In this document: one piece after another, positions 17,607 to 27,500 of the stretch
How the letters are laid out: each line of letters starts with the position of its first letter
How positions within the stretch are numbered: the first letter of the stretch is position 1
Origin: Salinimicrobium gaetbulicola
GTDB taxonomy: Bacteria > Bacteroidota > Bacteroidia > Flavobacteriales > Flavobacteriaceae
DNA length: 64,000 bases
Reading direction: 5' to 3'
Assembly (NCBI RefSeq): GCF_042676025.1
Contig: NZ_JBHTJP010000035.1
Location: 186,001-250,000 of the forward strand
Notes under the pieces: model-generated
What the model saw: only the letters and a program-made list of their open reading frames with translations
What the model was told of the DNA's origin: nothing
Databases searched by the model: none
Position numbers and translations under genes: made by a program

Positions 17607-17951
17607 GTGAAAACACCTCAGTTTTTCTTCGGAAAATTTCTTCTCGTTCTACTGGCTTTTTTCAGCCAGGCAGGCATGTCTACTTTTGCCTTTCCTTCGG
17701 AATTATTTGAGCCTGATACAGAAAAAGCTCAATTTCGAGAAGCCCATCCGGTATTATTGGTCTTTGATCAAACTGAAAACCTCGAGGTTCCGGAAGCTTC
17801 CGAAAGAACTTCTTTAAGCTATGGAAAATCTAACCCTTCCGAAGTAATATTCCTGGAGAGGGTTTTCCTGACAAACTCATATTCTTTTCTAAAAAGGGAT
17901 CTTCGGGCCGCGATCACCGCCCAGCTTTTTCCCTACCACTTCTTTCTTTGA
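17607..17951 (+). CDS. Small secreted hypothetical protein
   Basis: The 114-residue product starts with GTG at 17607. It has a signal peptide (about 1-28, ending STFAFPSE) and a mature part of about 85 residues with no family I recognise. It ends in the aromatic tail 'QLFPYHFFL'. It lies 40 bp after hemB and may be the last member of the hem transcript. A short hairpin GGCAT-TTTC-ATGCC follows the stop. The coding case rests on the signal peptide and spacing only, so moderate confidence applies. Confidence 0.55.
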   Translation: MKTPQFFFGKFLLVLLAFFSQAGMSTFAFPSELFEPDTEKAQFREAHPVLLVFDQTENLEVPEASERTSLSYGKSNPSEVIFLERVFLTNSYSFLKRDLRAAITAQLFPYHFFL

Positions 17952-18027
17952 ATTAATGGCATTTTCATGCCCTCTTTAGGCTTCAGCTTTAGTCTGAAAA
18001 AAATTAAGTCAAAGAAAAAATAGAAAA

Positions 18028-18498
18028 ATGGATACAACAACCACGCTTATGGGGTTAGGCCTGTTAATGGCATTTTTAGCACCTGTAGGCTACCTTCTTA
18101 TAGAACAAAAAATCTCTCTGAGAAAGAAAGAAAAAGCGATCCAAAAGATCGCTGCCGAACATAACCTAATTTTAACGGAAATCGATTTCTTACCTGATCT
18201 TGCACTAGGGATCGACATGGACAAACGTAAGTTTTTAAGTGTACCGCATTCTAAAAAGGCTCACGTGAAATTGATCGACCTGGGACTCATTCAAAAATGT
18301 GAAGTTTCAAAGGAATATAATAAGAATAGCGTTTCTTCGAATCTTGATGAGGTACGGGAAATAATCCTGAATATCAATTTAAAGAACCGCCCGGCAGAGC
18401 ACCTTCGTTTTTACACGGAAGAAGATCATCCCGTCACCGAAAAAGAGATGCGCCTGGCCAAGGCGGGAAAATGGCAAAAGATCATTTCTGATCTTTAA
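18028..18498 (+). CDS. Membrane-anchored hypothetical protein
   Basis: The 156-residue protein has one N-terminal TM segment (about 5-25), a basic stretch 'SLRKKEKAIQKIA' that should stay cytoplasmic, and a soluble C-terminal domain with no recognised fold. It looks like a conserved flavobacterial protein rather than a chance frame: good ATG, balanced composition, and a strong terminator 17 bp after the stop. Function is unknown. The neighbours (hypothetical upstream, half glycosyltransferase downstream) give no clue. Confidence 0.75.
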   Translation: MDTTTTLMGLGLLMAFLAPVGYLLIEQKISLRKKEKAIQKIAAEHNLILTEIDFLPDLALGIDMDKRKFLSVPHSKKAHVKLIDLGLIQKCEVSKEYNKNSVSSNLDEVREIILNINLKNRPAEHLRFYTEEDHPVTEKEMRLAKAGKWQKIISDL

Positions 18499-18515
18499 TT
18501 CTAATTGTTGAACTT

Positions 18516-18548
18516 AATAACGGGAGAATGATCTCCCGTTATTTCTTT
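18516..18548 (+). terminator. Intrinsic terminator after the 18028 gene
   Basis: A perfect 12-bp stem (AATAACGGGAGA / TCTCCCGTTATT) with a 4-nt loop is followed by a T-rich tract. The rest of the gap to 18726 holds a TTAGAA-N7-TTCTAA inverted repeat at 18637-18655 and no clear -7 box. Confidence 0.88.
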
Positions 18549-18726
18549 TGAAATTGCTGTTATAACTAGGGTTTAAGAATCATTTAGGCTAGTCTTAATA
18601 CAATTTCACAATCACCTCCTGTACATTTGAACCATATTAGAACATCAGATTCTAAAAATTCATTTTTTCAGAACCACTGAAATTGAACCAGAATCTGCCC
18701 CTCTTCTATTTACTAACAGGAACTAA

Positions 18727-19278
18727 ATGAACCGAACGCATATGAATGGACAAAAAATGAAGGTCTTAATGACTACGGATACGACGAATGGAATTTGGAA
18801 TTATTCTCTGGAACTATGCAGGACACTTGAAAAATACAATATTCAGGTACATTTAGTAGCATTGGGCGGATGGCCTTCCCCATACCAGCAAACAGAAGCT
18901 GAAGAACGTCCCAATGTGACCTTTTACAAAAGTGATTTTAAATTAGACTGGCTCAGGGAAACATGGGAAGACCTCAACCCAACCCGCAAATGGCTCAACA
19001 GCATATACCACACTGTAAACCCGGATATATTTCATTTAAATAATTTCTCACATGTGGAGGAAAGCTGGACTACTGCTTTGATCACCGCATTCCATTCGGG
19101 AGGACAAACCTGGTGGCATGCTGCAAAAGGTGAAGAAGAGCCTGTTCTATGGAACGAATATATCCAGGAAATCACCCATTCTCTTGATACTCTATATCGT
19201 AAGGAGAATCCAATGTCGGGTGACATGAAGAATTTCAGGAACAGACGCCGAAATGCCCCAACCAGGCAGGCTGTCTAA
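18727..19278 (+). CDS. Half-length GT4-like glycosyltransferase (N-terminal domain only)
   Basis: The 183-residue protein matches the N-terminal Rossmann half of GT-B glycosyltransferases: 'MKVLMTTDTTNGIWNYSLEL', 'PNVTFYKSDFKLDWL', 'VNPDIFHLNNFSH', then 'WWHAAKGEEEPVLW'. Full-length relatives have about 370-400 residues; the C-terminal donor-nucleotide domain is missing. The last ~25 residues (RRRNAPTRQAV) look unrelated, and no continuation is seen in the 170 bp after the stop. Either it is a decayed gene or a stand-alone domain kept for another role. The true start may be the ATG at 18757 (MKVLMTT). Confidence 0.65.
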   Translation: MNRTHMNGQKMKVLMTTDTTNGIWNYSLELCRTLEKYNIQVHLVALGGWPSPYQQTEAEERPNVTFYKSDFKLDWLRETWEDLNPTRKWLNSIYHTVNPDIFHLNNFSHVEESWTTALITAFHSGGQTWWHAAKGEEEPVLWNEYIQEITHSLDTLYRKENPMSGDMKNFRNRRRNAPTRQAV

Positions 19279-19308
19279 CATTGCCCCATACTTTAACCAA
19301 CCAAGACG

Positions 19309-19338
19309 AAAACGTCATCTTATAAGATGACGTTTTTT
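19309..19338. terminator. Near-perfect palindromic terminator
   Basis: A 28-bp perfect palindrome (AAAACGTCATCTTA / TAAGATGACGTTTT) is followed by a T run, 30 bp after the half glycosyltransferase. The A and T runs on both sides would let it act in either direction. Confidence 0.9.
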
Positions 19339-19419
19339 ATTTTGAACAATACCTTAAGCTACCTCCCGAAGAAAAACTGAAATTAATTTACAATTAGGAG
19401 TTTTCAGAATAAGCTTTCT

Positions 19420-19427
19420 TATTTTTG
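19420..19427 (+). promoter_or_regulatory. -7 promoter box of lplA
   Basis: TATTTTTG matches TAnnTTTG and ends 22 nt before the lplA ATG. Confidence 0.55.
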
Positions 19428-19449
19428 AAAGAACCAATTTTGCAAAAAC

Positions 19450-20430
19450 ATGCTGTGCATTAAACATCACTCCACCGATCCATACTTTAATATAGCGACA
19501 GATGAATATATTTTTAAGCATATGGAAGAGGATTGCTTCATGCTGTGGCGCAATGATAATGCGATCATCGTCGGCAAACATCAAAATACCCTTGCCGAGA
19601 TCAACCATGAGTATGTGAAGGAACGAGGAATAAAGGTGGTAAGAAGACTTTCCGGTGGCGGGGCCGTTTATCACGACCTGGGCAACCTCAACTTCTCTTT
19701 CACAAGGACAGGAGACAGTTATGAAATGATCGATTTCCAAAGATATACCCAACCTATCATAGAGGTACTAAAGGAACTTGGGGTGAATGCGAAATTTGAA
19801 GGCCGAAACGATCTGACCATTGACGGAAAGAAGTTTTCAGGAAACGCTGAGCATGTCTTCAAGAACAAGGTCCTTCACCACGGAACCTTGCTTTTTTCAT
19901 CTGAAATGAATGATATAAGCGGTGCTCTAAAGATCAATCCACTAAAATATAAAGATCGTGGTGTGAAGTCGGTTCCAAACCGGGTTACCAATATCAGTGA
20001 TCACCTGCCGGAAAAGATCAGCCTGGATGAGTTCACCAATAAGATCATGGAATATATCACGAAAAATTTCCCCGAAGCCCGCATGTATGAGTTTACCGAG
20101 GAAGACCTTCAAAAGATCCAGGAAATACGTGATGAAAAATATAGTACCTGGGACTGGAACTTCGGGTATTCGCCTGATTATAACTTCAAGCAGGGTGCAC
20201 GTACCAAAGGAGGAACCATTGAGATGAATATGAATGTCTCCCACGGGATCATCAATGATGTGAAGATCACCGGCGATTTCTTCCACATTCGGGATATCAG
20301 GCCGGTTGAGAAGGCACTTGAGAATACCAAACACGAAGAAGAGGCGATACGTTCTAAACTGGAACCCTTCAACCTGAAGGAATATTTTGATAAGATCACG
20401 GTTGATGATCTGATCTCAATAATGTTTTAG
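19450..20430 (+). CDS. lplA: Lipoate-protein ligase A
   Basis: The 326-residue protein has the lipoate-binding loop 'RRLSGGGAVYHDLGNLNFSF' and the catalytic Lys segment 'DGKKFSGNA', plus the C-terminal accessory domain of long-form LplA. It activates lipoate with ATP and attaches it to E2 subunits and the glycine-cleavage H protein. It is monocistronic, with its own -7 box and a terminator upstream. Confidence 0.94.
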   Translation: MLCIKHHSTDPYFNIATDEYIFKHMEEDCFMLWRNDNAIIVGKHQNTLAEINHEYVKERGIKVVRRLSGGGAVYHDLGNLNFSFTRTGDSYEMIDFQRYTQPIIEVLKELGVNAKFEGRNDLTIDGKKFSGNAEHVFKNKVLHHGTLLFSSEMNDISGALKINPLKYKDRGVKSVPNRVTNISDHLPEKISLDEFTNKIMEYITKNFPEARMYEFTEEDLQKIQEIRDEKYSTWDWNFGYSPDYNFKQGARTKGGTIEMNMNVSHGIINDVKITGDFFHIRDIRPVEKALENTKHEEEAIRSKLEPFNLKEYFDKITVDDLISIMF

Positions 20431-20510
20431 GTATTGTTAAGTTACTTTCAGGGCTTAACATCAATTATCCTCTTAACTTTTACTATATTGAAATCAGCAA
20501 ACAGCGGTAG

Positions 20511-21584
20511 ATGGGATTATTACTTTTTTACGCATTCATTTCTATATTCTTTTCCTTTCTGTGTTCTATACTGGAGGCCTCTTTTTTAAGCATTACTCCG
20601 GGTTATATCCAAATGAAAGCAAGGAAGGGGAAAGCGTATGCAAAAACACTTGCGAAATATAAACAGGATTTAGATAAGCCTCTTATTGCGATACTCACTA
20701 TTAATACGGTAGCTCATACCGTGGGTGCCATTCTGGTGGGTGTTCAGGCAGAAAAGGTCTTTGGTGACGGTGGCAATATGGTTGGGATCGTATCTGCGCT
20801 CATGACCCTGGGAATCCTTGTGCTTTCCGAAATTATTCCGAAAACAATTGGAGCGACCTACTGGAAATCCTTAGGGTATTTCACGGCTCAAACCTTAAAG
20901 ATCTTTGTTTTTCCGCTGAAGTATACCGGAATCCTTTGGCTTATGATGCTTACCACGAAACTTATAGGCAAAAGTGCTCACGTGAGTACGATGAGCAAAG
21001 AAGAGTTTATGGCCATTGCCGATGTTGCTGAAGAAGAAGGCGTTTTTGACGGAAAAGAAACTACGGTGATCAAGAATATGCTGGTGTTTGAAAAGGTTAA
21101 AGCCAAAGATATTATGACGCCGTTCTCTGTGGCGGTTATCGAGGATGAAACAACCACCATCGAACAATTTTACATCAACCACAAAAATTTAAAATTTTCG
21201 CGGATCCCTGTTTACAGTCGCAAATCACATAATATCACAGGTTTTATCCTAAAGGATGATGTACTGGAAGAAATGCTGAATCAAAAAGGGAATGAACCTT
21301 TGTCATCTCTTAAAATTGACATCCCAATTTTTTCTGAAGACACGCCTATTCCTGAACTTTTTGATAAGTTCCTGCAAAAGAGAACACACCTTTCGGCCGT
21401 GGTAGATCAATATGGGAATACTATTGGCCTAGTGACCATGGAAGACATTATTGAGACCTTGCTGGGGCTGGAGATCATGGATGAAAGTGACAATATTGAA
21501 GACATGCAGGTAATGGCTCGAAAGAACTGGGAGCAGCGTGCGCGCAAACTGGGAATTATAAAAGAGAAAAGAAAAGATGAATAG
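20511..21584 (+). CDS. CNNM/CorC-like membrane protein with CBS pair
   Basis: The 357-residue protein has a DUF21 membrane domain with three to four TM segments (about 1-150, including 'LSEIIPKTIGATY') and a cytoplasmic CBS-domain pair (about 195-330, 'VMTP'-like 'IMTPFSVAV' and 'TIGLVTMEDIIETLLG'). It lacks the C-terminal CorC_HlyC domain found in many relatives. These proteins are linked to Mg2+/Co2+ homeostasis, often through nucleotide sensing by the CBS pair. It overlaps the next gene by 8 bp. Confidence 0.9.
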   Translation: MGLLLFYAFISIFFSFLCSILEASFLSITPGYIQMKARKGKAYAKTLAKYKQDLDKPLIAILTINTVAHTVGAILVGVQAEKVFGDGGNMVGIVSALMTLGILVLSEIIPKTIGATYWKSLGYFTAQTLKIFVFPLKYTGILWLMMLTTKLIGKSAHVSTMSKEEFMAIADVAEEEGVFDGKETTVIKNMLVFEKVKAKDIMTPFSVAVIEDETTTIEQFYINHKNLKFSRIPVYSRKSHNITGFILKDDVLEEMLNQKGNEPLSSLKIDIPIFSEDTPIPELFDKFLQKRTHLSAVVDQYGNTIGLVTMEDIIETLLGLEIMDESDNIEDMQVMARKNWEQRARKLGIIKEKRKDE

Positions 21585-22050
21585 TACCGGCTTCAAAACC
21601 CCTCTTGGTTATGCCATTTTGGAAGGTGATGAAAACGGGCTTTCCCGGGTCTATGTGGCTGAGGACAAACCGAAATTTTCAGAAACAGTTCCGGAACCTC
21701 TTCAACAAGCTAAAATTCAATTGAAAGAATATTTCTTAGGAAAAAGGGAAACTTTCAACCTTAAGATCAATCCCGAAGGAACCGATTTTCAGAAGAAAGT
21801 CTGGGAATTATTACTGAAGATACCTTTCGGAAAAACCAGTTCCTACCTTGAACTTTCCAAGGAATTCGGAAATACTAAAGCTATACGTGCGGTTGCCGCC
21901 GCAAATGGGAGAAATCCTTTATGGATCATCGTTCCCTGTCATCGCGTAATAGGCAGTGACGGTTCACTCACAGGCTATGCCGGCGGGTTATGGCGTAAGA
22001 AATGGTTGCTGGAACATGAACAGCCTCAAAAACAACAAAGCTTATTCTAA
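21577..22050 (+). CDS. ogt: Methylated-DNA--[protein]-cysteine S-methyltransferase
   Basis: The 157-residue protein contains the acceptor cysteine C121 in 'IVPCHRVIG' and the recognition helix region 'NTKAIRAVAAANGRNP'. It removes O6-alkyl groups from guanine in a suicide reaction. The length fits a stand-alone Ogt without an Ada domain. It overlaps the CNNM gene by 8 bp and is followed after 3 bp by a serine hydrolase gene. Confidence 0.94.
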   Translation: MNSTGFKTPLGYAILEGDENGLSRVYVAEDKPKFSETVPEPLQQAKIQLKEYFLGKRETFNLKINPEGTDFQKKVWELLLKIPFGKTSSYLELSKEFGNTKAIRAVAAANGRNPLWIIVPCHRVIGSDGSLTGYAGGLWRKKWLLEHEQPQKQQSLF

Positions 22051-22053
22051 ACT

Positions 22054-23199
22054 ATGAAACGTCTCTCCCGCAGCCTCCTGGGCATTATTGTATTTTTTCT
22101 GGCAGTGGTAGTCCTGCTGTATATTTTCAACTTTGAATATATCCTAAGGGCTTTACAGGTCACTTATTTCAATGGGTACACCACGGCCTACATTACAGAT
22201 CACAGTGAATTTGCCAACCGGGAGATTGAAGCGGGGGAACCTCAACCCTGGCCCCAACATTCTAATTACAATAAAGCTGAAACTACGCCAGATCTCGAAA
22301 AGATCAACGAAGAACTTGGAACCGTAGCCTTTCTTATCATTAAAAATGACAGTATCTGGTACGAGAACTATTCCGAAGATTTCGGAAAGGACTCCAGAAC
22401 GAACTCCTTTTCAATGGCGAAAAGCATAGTTTCTGCACTTCTGGGAAAAGCGATCAGGGACGGAAAAATAAAAAGTTTAGATCAGCCGGTAGCCGATTTC
22501 TTTCCGCAATTCGATAAACGGCTGACCGTGGGTGATCTTTCTTCCATGTCTTCTGGCCTCAACTGGGACGAAAGCTATTATAACCCTTTTTCAATGACTG
22601 CAAGGGCGTATTTTGGAGAGGACATTAGAGAACAGATCCTTGATCTGGAGGTTACTGAAGAGCCCGGCAAAGAATTCAAATACCTGAGCGGCAATACTGA
22701 ACTATTGGCGATGGTGATCGAAAAGGCGACGGGAATAACAGTTTCTGAATACCTCAGCGAAAGCTTCTGGAAACCCCTGGGCATGCAGCAAGATGCTTTA
22801 TGGCAACTGGATAGTGAGGAAAGCGGAATGGAGAAAGCGTATTGCTGTATCGCATCAAATGCCCGTGATTTTGCCCGCCTCGGAAAGCTATACAAACACT
22901 TTGGAACCTGGAATGGAAATCAATTGCTGGATTCCTCCTTTGTCGCCACCTCCATTCAACCACGCTTCGAAGACTCTCCGCATTATGGATACGGCCTGTG
23001 GTTGGAGAACTACAGGGACAAAGAGATATTTTACATGAGAGGAATACTTGGGCAGTATGTGATCGTGATCCCGGAAGATGACCTTATAATCGTACGTCTG
23101 GGAGAGGAGAAATACCCTAAAAAAGAAGACCAGGAACATTCAGACGATTTTTATGTCTATATTGATGAGGCCTATAAAATGCTGGGCGAAACGAAATGA
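22054..23199 (+). CDS. Membrane-anchored serine hydrolase (class C beta-lactamase family)
   Basis: The 381-residue protein has an N-terminal TM anchor (about 8-26) and a periplasmic class C beta-lactamase-like domain. The nucleophile motif S120-M-A-K123 lies in 'NSFSMAKSIVSALLGKAI', with 'YLSGNTELLAM' as the YxN box. Such proteins are often peptidases or esterases rather than drug-resistance enzymes. Nothing here marks it as a beta-lactamase. Its stop overlaps the exonuclease start (ATGA), which implies one operon from the CNNM gene to the exonuclease. Confidence 0.85.
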   Translation: MKRLSRSLLGIIVFFLAVVVLLYIFNFEYILRALQVTYFNGYTTAYITDHSEFANREIEAGEPQPWPQHSNYNKAETTPDLEKINEELGTVAFLIIKNDSIWYENYSEDFGKDSRTNSFSMAKSIVSALLGKAIRDGKIKSLDQPVADFFPQFDKRLTVGDLSSMSSGLNWDESYYNPFSMTARAYFGEDIREQILDLEVTEEPGKEFKYLSGNTELLAMVIEKATGITVSEYLSESFWKPLGMQQDALWQLDSEESGMEKAYCCIASNARDFARLGKLYKHFGTWNGNQLLDSSFVATSIQPRFEDSPHYGYGLWLENYRDKEIFYMRGILGQYVIVIPEDDLIIVRLGEEKYPKKEDQEHSDDFYVYIDEAYKMLGETK

Positions 23200-23909
23200 T
23201 CAAGAAGCTTTCTTTAAAGAACATTTTGTTCCTGGATATTGAAACTGTTCCGGAACATGCCTCCTACTCTGAACTTTCCGAAGTAAAAAAGAAACTCTGG
23301 GAACTCAAGACCCAGTATCAAAGAAAAGAAGATTTCACACCCGAAGAATTCTATGACCGTGCAGGGATCTGGGCCGAATTTGGAAAGATCGTCTGTATTT
23401 CTGTAGGTTTTATGGCATTTCAGGGAGACCTGAGAACTTTCAGAATCACCACTTTTCATGGGGAAGAAAAGAAATTGCTTCTCGAATTTAAAAACTTACT
23501 GGAAGATCATTTTTCGGGACCTCAGCATTTGCTTTGCGCCCATAACGGTAAGGAATTTGACTTTCCATACATCGCGCGCCGTATGCTGATCCATAATATT
23601 GAATTGCCATTCAAGCTGGATCTCTTCGGAAAAAAGCCTTGGGAAGTGCCACATCTGGATACTTTAGAACTATGGAAGTTTGGCGATTTTAAACATTACA
23701 CTTCCCTGAAACTTTTATGCAATGTATTAAACGTCCCCTCTCCAAAAGATGATATTGACGGATCGGAGGTTAGAGATGTTTACTATAATGACCAAAACCT
23801 GGATCGTATTATTGTTTACTGTGAAAAGGATGTGGTGGCTATTGCACAGGTAGTCCTCAGACTACGGCAGGAAGAATTATTGACCGAGGAGGAGATACTT
23901 TCTGTATAA
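23196..23909 (+). CDS. PolB-like 3'-5' exonuclease (RNase H fold)
   Basis: The 237-residue protein has the DEDD exonuclease motifs: 'LFLDIETVPE' (D14 and E16), 'CAHNGKEFDFPYIARRM', and 'YCEKDVVAIAQV'. It matches the predicted 3'-5' exonuclease family related to the PolB proofreading domain. It should trim DNA 3' ends with two metal ions; a role in repair fits the neighbouring ogt. It is the last gene in a four-gene run with overlaps or short gaps. Confidence 0.85.
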   Translation: MIKKLSLKNILFLDIETVPEHASYSELSEVKKKLWELKTQYQRKEDFTPEEFYDRAGIWAEFGKIVCISVGFMAFQGDLRTFRITTFHGEEKKLLLEFKNLLEDHFSGPQHLLCAHNGKEFDFPYIARRMLIHNIELPFKLDLFGKKPWEVPHLDTLELWKFGDFKHYTSLKLLCNVLNVPSPKDDIDGSEVRDVYYNDQNLDRIIVYCEKDVVAIAQVVLRLRQEELLTEEEILSV

Positions 23910-24064
23910 CAAATCTTTCCGGAAACCTTAATCATTTGTTATTGTAGCCGCCTGTTTCTCAATTATTTGGTACATTTAAGTTAGATGACCGGAAAAATGT
24001 TCATTAAAAGACATTTTCCGAAGAAGGCATTTAGAAACCAAAGTCTAACCAAAATAAACGAATT

Positions 24065-24430
24065 ATGTATCTATATGTGGAACAATGGAATGTAACCACC
24101 AAGTGGATGAACCTTCCCAAAGAGGATCGCAGAGCCTATATGAACAAGGTTCTGGGAGCGATCGCAGACCTCGAAAAAGCTGGAATTGAGAACCTGGGAT
24201 GGGCATTGAATGATGAACATACTCCTTACCGCAGTGACTATCGTTATATCGCTGTTTGGAAAGTGCCTTCTCTTGATGATGTCAAACTTTTTGAAAAAGG
24301 CGTTGAGGAAGCCCACTGGCATAAATATTTCTCTCAAAAGAATTCCAGAGGAGAGATCATAACATTGAACGAAGCTGTTGATTTTCTTGTTAACCTTAAA
24401 AAACATTCGACTTCGGTAATTGACGATTAA
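24065..24430 (+). CDS. Conserved hypothetical protein (DUF6616-like)
   Basis: The 121-residue soluble protein begins 'MYLYVEQWNVTTKWMNLP' and contains 'YRSDYRYIAVWKVPSLDDV', a pattern I associate with small dimeric alpha+beta-barrel proteins and the DUF6616 group. It has no signal peptide or TM segment. It stands alone, with a 155-bp gap upstream and a terminator 18 bp downstream. No function can be assigned. Confidence 0.75.
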   Translation: MYLYVEQWNVTTKWMNLPKEDRRAYMNKVLGAIADLEKAGIENLGWALNDEHTPYRSDYRYIAVWKVPSLDDVKLFEKGVEEAHWHKYFSQKNSRGEIITLNEAVDFLVNLKKHSTSVIDD

Positions 24431-24448
24431 CCGAAATCTTCTAATAAT

Positions 24449-24484
24449 AAAAGGTCCTGATTATTAAAACAGGACCTTTTTTAT
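24449..24484 (+). terminator. Intrinsic terminator of the 24065 gene
   Basis: An 11-bp stem (AAAAGGTCCTG / CAGGACCTTTT) with a 10-nt loop is followed by T residues. Confidence 0.9.
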
Positions 24485-24520
24485 TCATTGCCATTTATAT
24501 TATACAGAACGACATATGAT

Positions 24521-24551
24521 AAAAAGACCCGAAAAAAATTCCGGGTCTTTT
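24521..24551 (-). terminator. Intrinsic terminator of the M4 peptidase gene
   Basis: An 11-bp stem (AAAAAGACCCG / CGGGTCTTTTT) lies 14 bp beyond the peptidase stop. Convergent terminators thus occupy 24449-24551. Confidence 0.88.
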
Positions 24552-24564
24552 TTGCTGTAATGTG

Positions 24565-27500
24565 TTATAGCTTAATGAATTTTTTGACGATCTCTTTTTG
24601 ACCGTCACTAAATTTAATAACGTAAGTGCCACTTTTCAGGGCTCCCACATTTATATCATTATCAACTTTTCCTTTTGCTACCTGAAAACCAACAGAATTA
24701 AATATTCCATAATCAAGAGTTCGGTTTTCCGGTAACGAAACAGTTAAACGGTTTCCGCTTACAACCGGATTTGGAGACAAGCTGACATCAAAAATATTTG
24801 GCTCATTCCCCATCGGCTCCAAAGTCTGGTGTGCAGAATTTATATTTGCAATTGAAGCAGAAGATTGACCCACAATTACTGTATAATCTTCTACTTCTCC
24901 ATATGAGAATGTTTCACAGGCAGTTTGAGCCGAATTATATTTCATGGAAACCCTCATTCTGGTAGCTCCTGCAGCTGCAGTAGAAGGAACGGTAAAACTT
25001 GCCGATAATGTACCGCTGCTGGAAGAAGATCCGCTCACCATCAGTTCTGATGATTCAAAAGTTCCATTTTTATTATAATCTATCCATATTTTCCAGTATT
25101 CGGTATAGGAAGAACTGGCAAATCCTGTACTTATATAAATGGTATTAGAACCATATGGTAAACTTGCACTCAGGGCTGTATAATCTTTATAACCACCGTC
25201 ATTTCCGGTCACATTATTAAGATCATTCAATTGAACTAGGTCTATCCATTCATAATTGGAATTGCTTCCTTTAGAGCTACAGTATGTAACAGCACTACCG
25301 GAAGTGGTCACAGAAATTGTATTCGATTTTGCGGAAACATTCCCCGCCTCATCTTTCGCCTTTACATAAAAACTATAGGTGGTTGAAGCTGTGAGACCAT
25401 TCGCTGTATAACTGGTAGTGCCAACTGTAGCAAGGAAGCTACCGTTTTTGTAAATATCATATCCTGTTACTCCCACATTATCTGTAGAAGCATTCCAGGA
25501 AAGTGAAGTAGAGGTTTGAGTAGTTCCGCTAGCTGCCAGATTAGCAGGTGCAGAAGGTGCCTGAGTATCCGGAGCTCCTGCTCCAATATTTATGGTGTAA
25601 TCTTCTACTTCTCCATATGAAAAAGTTTCACACTGTGTAGGGATACCATTGTATTTCATAGAAACTCTCATACGGGTCGCTCCATCCTTGGCTGAAGTGG
25701 GAACCGTAAACGAACCAGAAACCGGAGTGGTTTTAGATGCCGCTTTACTCCAGACTAATTCTCCGGAATCTCCAAAATCTCCATTCTGGTTGTAATCTAT
25801 CCATACTGCATATCCTTCACTATAAACAGTACCTGTCCAGGTTGGCGTTACGGTTATGGTAGCCGAATTTCCTTTAGATAAATTAGCAGAGATAGAAGTA
25901 AAGTCGCTATAACCGTTTCCTCCGGAAGAAGTATTATCTATACCTTCTAACTGCACCCGACCGATATATTCATCAGAAACACTATTTCCCTTAGATGTAC
26001 AATAATTAACTTCTCCATATGCAGCACCTACTCCCACCGCATAGAATGCGTTGGTTGTTGCAATCACTTCAGGAGAGTCTGCTCCATAAAGATCTGCAGC
26101 GGACTGAATTCCATAAGTTCTTGCGTTGGCATAGGTAGCATTAGCCGATAAATAAACGGTTTCCAATCGATATGCAATTTTAGCAGCTTTGTCTATACTT
26201 ATCCCTGTTACATTATAAGAGTTCCCAAGATCATTGGTGCCGGATTTTCCAACGGCGAGTATATAAAACCAGTGATTTAAAACACCGCTGTTCGTATGAA
26301 CTCCACAGTAGTCATTTTGATCTGTTGGTGTACAATTCGGATTAATCCAGTTAGTACCGCCATAAGTGTCCGGCTGTCCTTCAGATTTTGGATCGCTCAT
26401 GGATCTCAAGGCAGCATGCCCGGATCTTCTTTCTATATCTTCCCCGATTAACCATGTGGATTTTGAAGGAGCTGCATAATACTCTACACAGGCTCCCCAA
26501 ATATCAGAGAAGGCTTCGTTCATGGCACCCGATTCTTTTTGGTAAACCAGGTTCGCTGAAGTCTCACAAACGGCATGGCCAATTTCATGAGCCGCAACAT
26601 CAATAGAGGTAAGAACATCAAAATAAGTTCCGCTACCGTCACCATAGGTCATGACGCTCCCATTCCAATAGGCATTATCATAAGCCACATCAAAGTGAAC
26701 ATAACTCTTAATCGCTGCTCCCTGGTTATCAAAACTGTTTCTACTGTGTACGTTATACAAGTAATCAAAGGTTTTTTGAGCTCCCCAATGCGCATCAAGT
26801 GCTCCATTGTCTTTTGCTGCATTATCATGTTCAGCCGCGGTCCAGTTATTATCATTATCTGTGAAGTTCACGGCATTGTTATAATTGGTGCCTGTATTCA
26901 TATCATAGGTCTGTACACCATTTGCCCGTGTAACATCAGAAAGGATATAAGAGGATCCGCTTAAAGAAGTTTGAATGGTTTGAGAACCACTATAACGAGT
27001 GGCCGCATTTCCTGTGGCTAATGTTAATGCAGATGTTCCACTTTTTGACTTTGCTTTTTTTGAAGAATTTGAATGGCTGTACTTCCCTAAATGCTTAATG
27101 GTTGCATCATAAAGTAATACCCTGCCATTCTGGGCATCTATATAAAGATCCCCACGACTTACGGGGCTTGTTGCATAGATGTCAAATTTATAAGCCAGCC
27201 GAACTTCTTCTTTGAAACTTTTATCATTAACAACTTCAAATTTCCCGGTTGGCAATAAAACTAATTCACCTTCTGGTTTTTCATAGCCTATTTTAGAAGC
27301 ACTTGCAGGGTCTTCCCACAAATAAGACTTAGCTCCAATGTGCTGTACAGCCATTCTAAAAGCCACAGAGCCGGAAAGCTTCGGCGTAACATCTACTTCT
27401 TCAAGATCATAGTACTCACCACTCATGGACTGCAATCGCTCACCCTCTGAGTGAATAGTGTAAGTAGCAAATTCCACTTTTACACCATCATAGAACATTT

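Noticed and set aside
22054..23199. Reading the serine hydrolase as a beta-lactamase resistance gene
   Set aside because: Only the general class C fold motifs are visible, with a membrane anchor and housekeeping neighbours; no resistance context.
23965..24094. Short frame starting at an ATG near 23984 and imperfect repeat GGAAAAATG / CATTTTCC
   Set aside because: The frame runs into the 24065 gene in another phase, and the repeat has a bulge and no T run.
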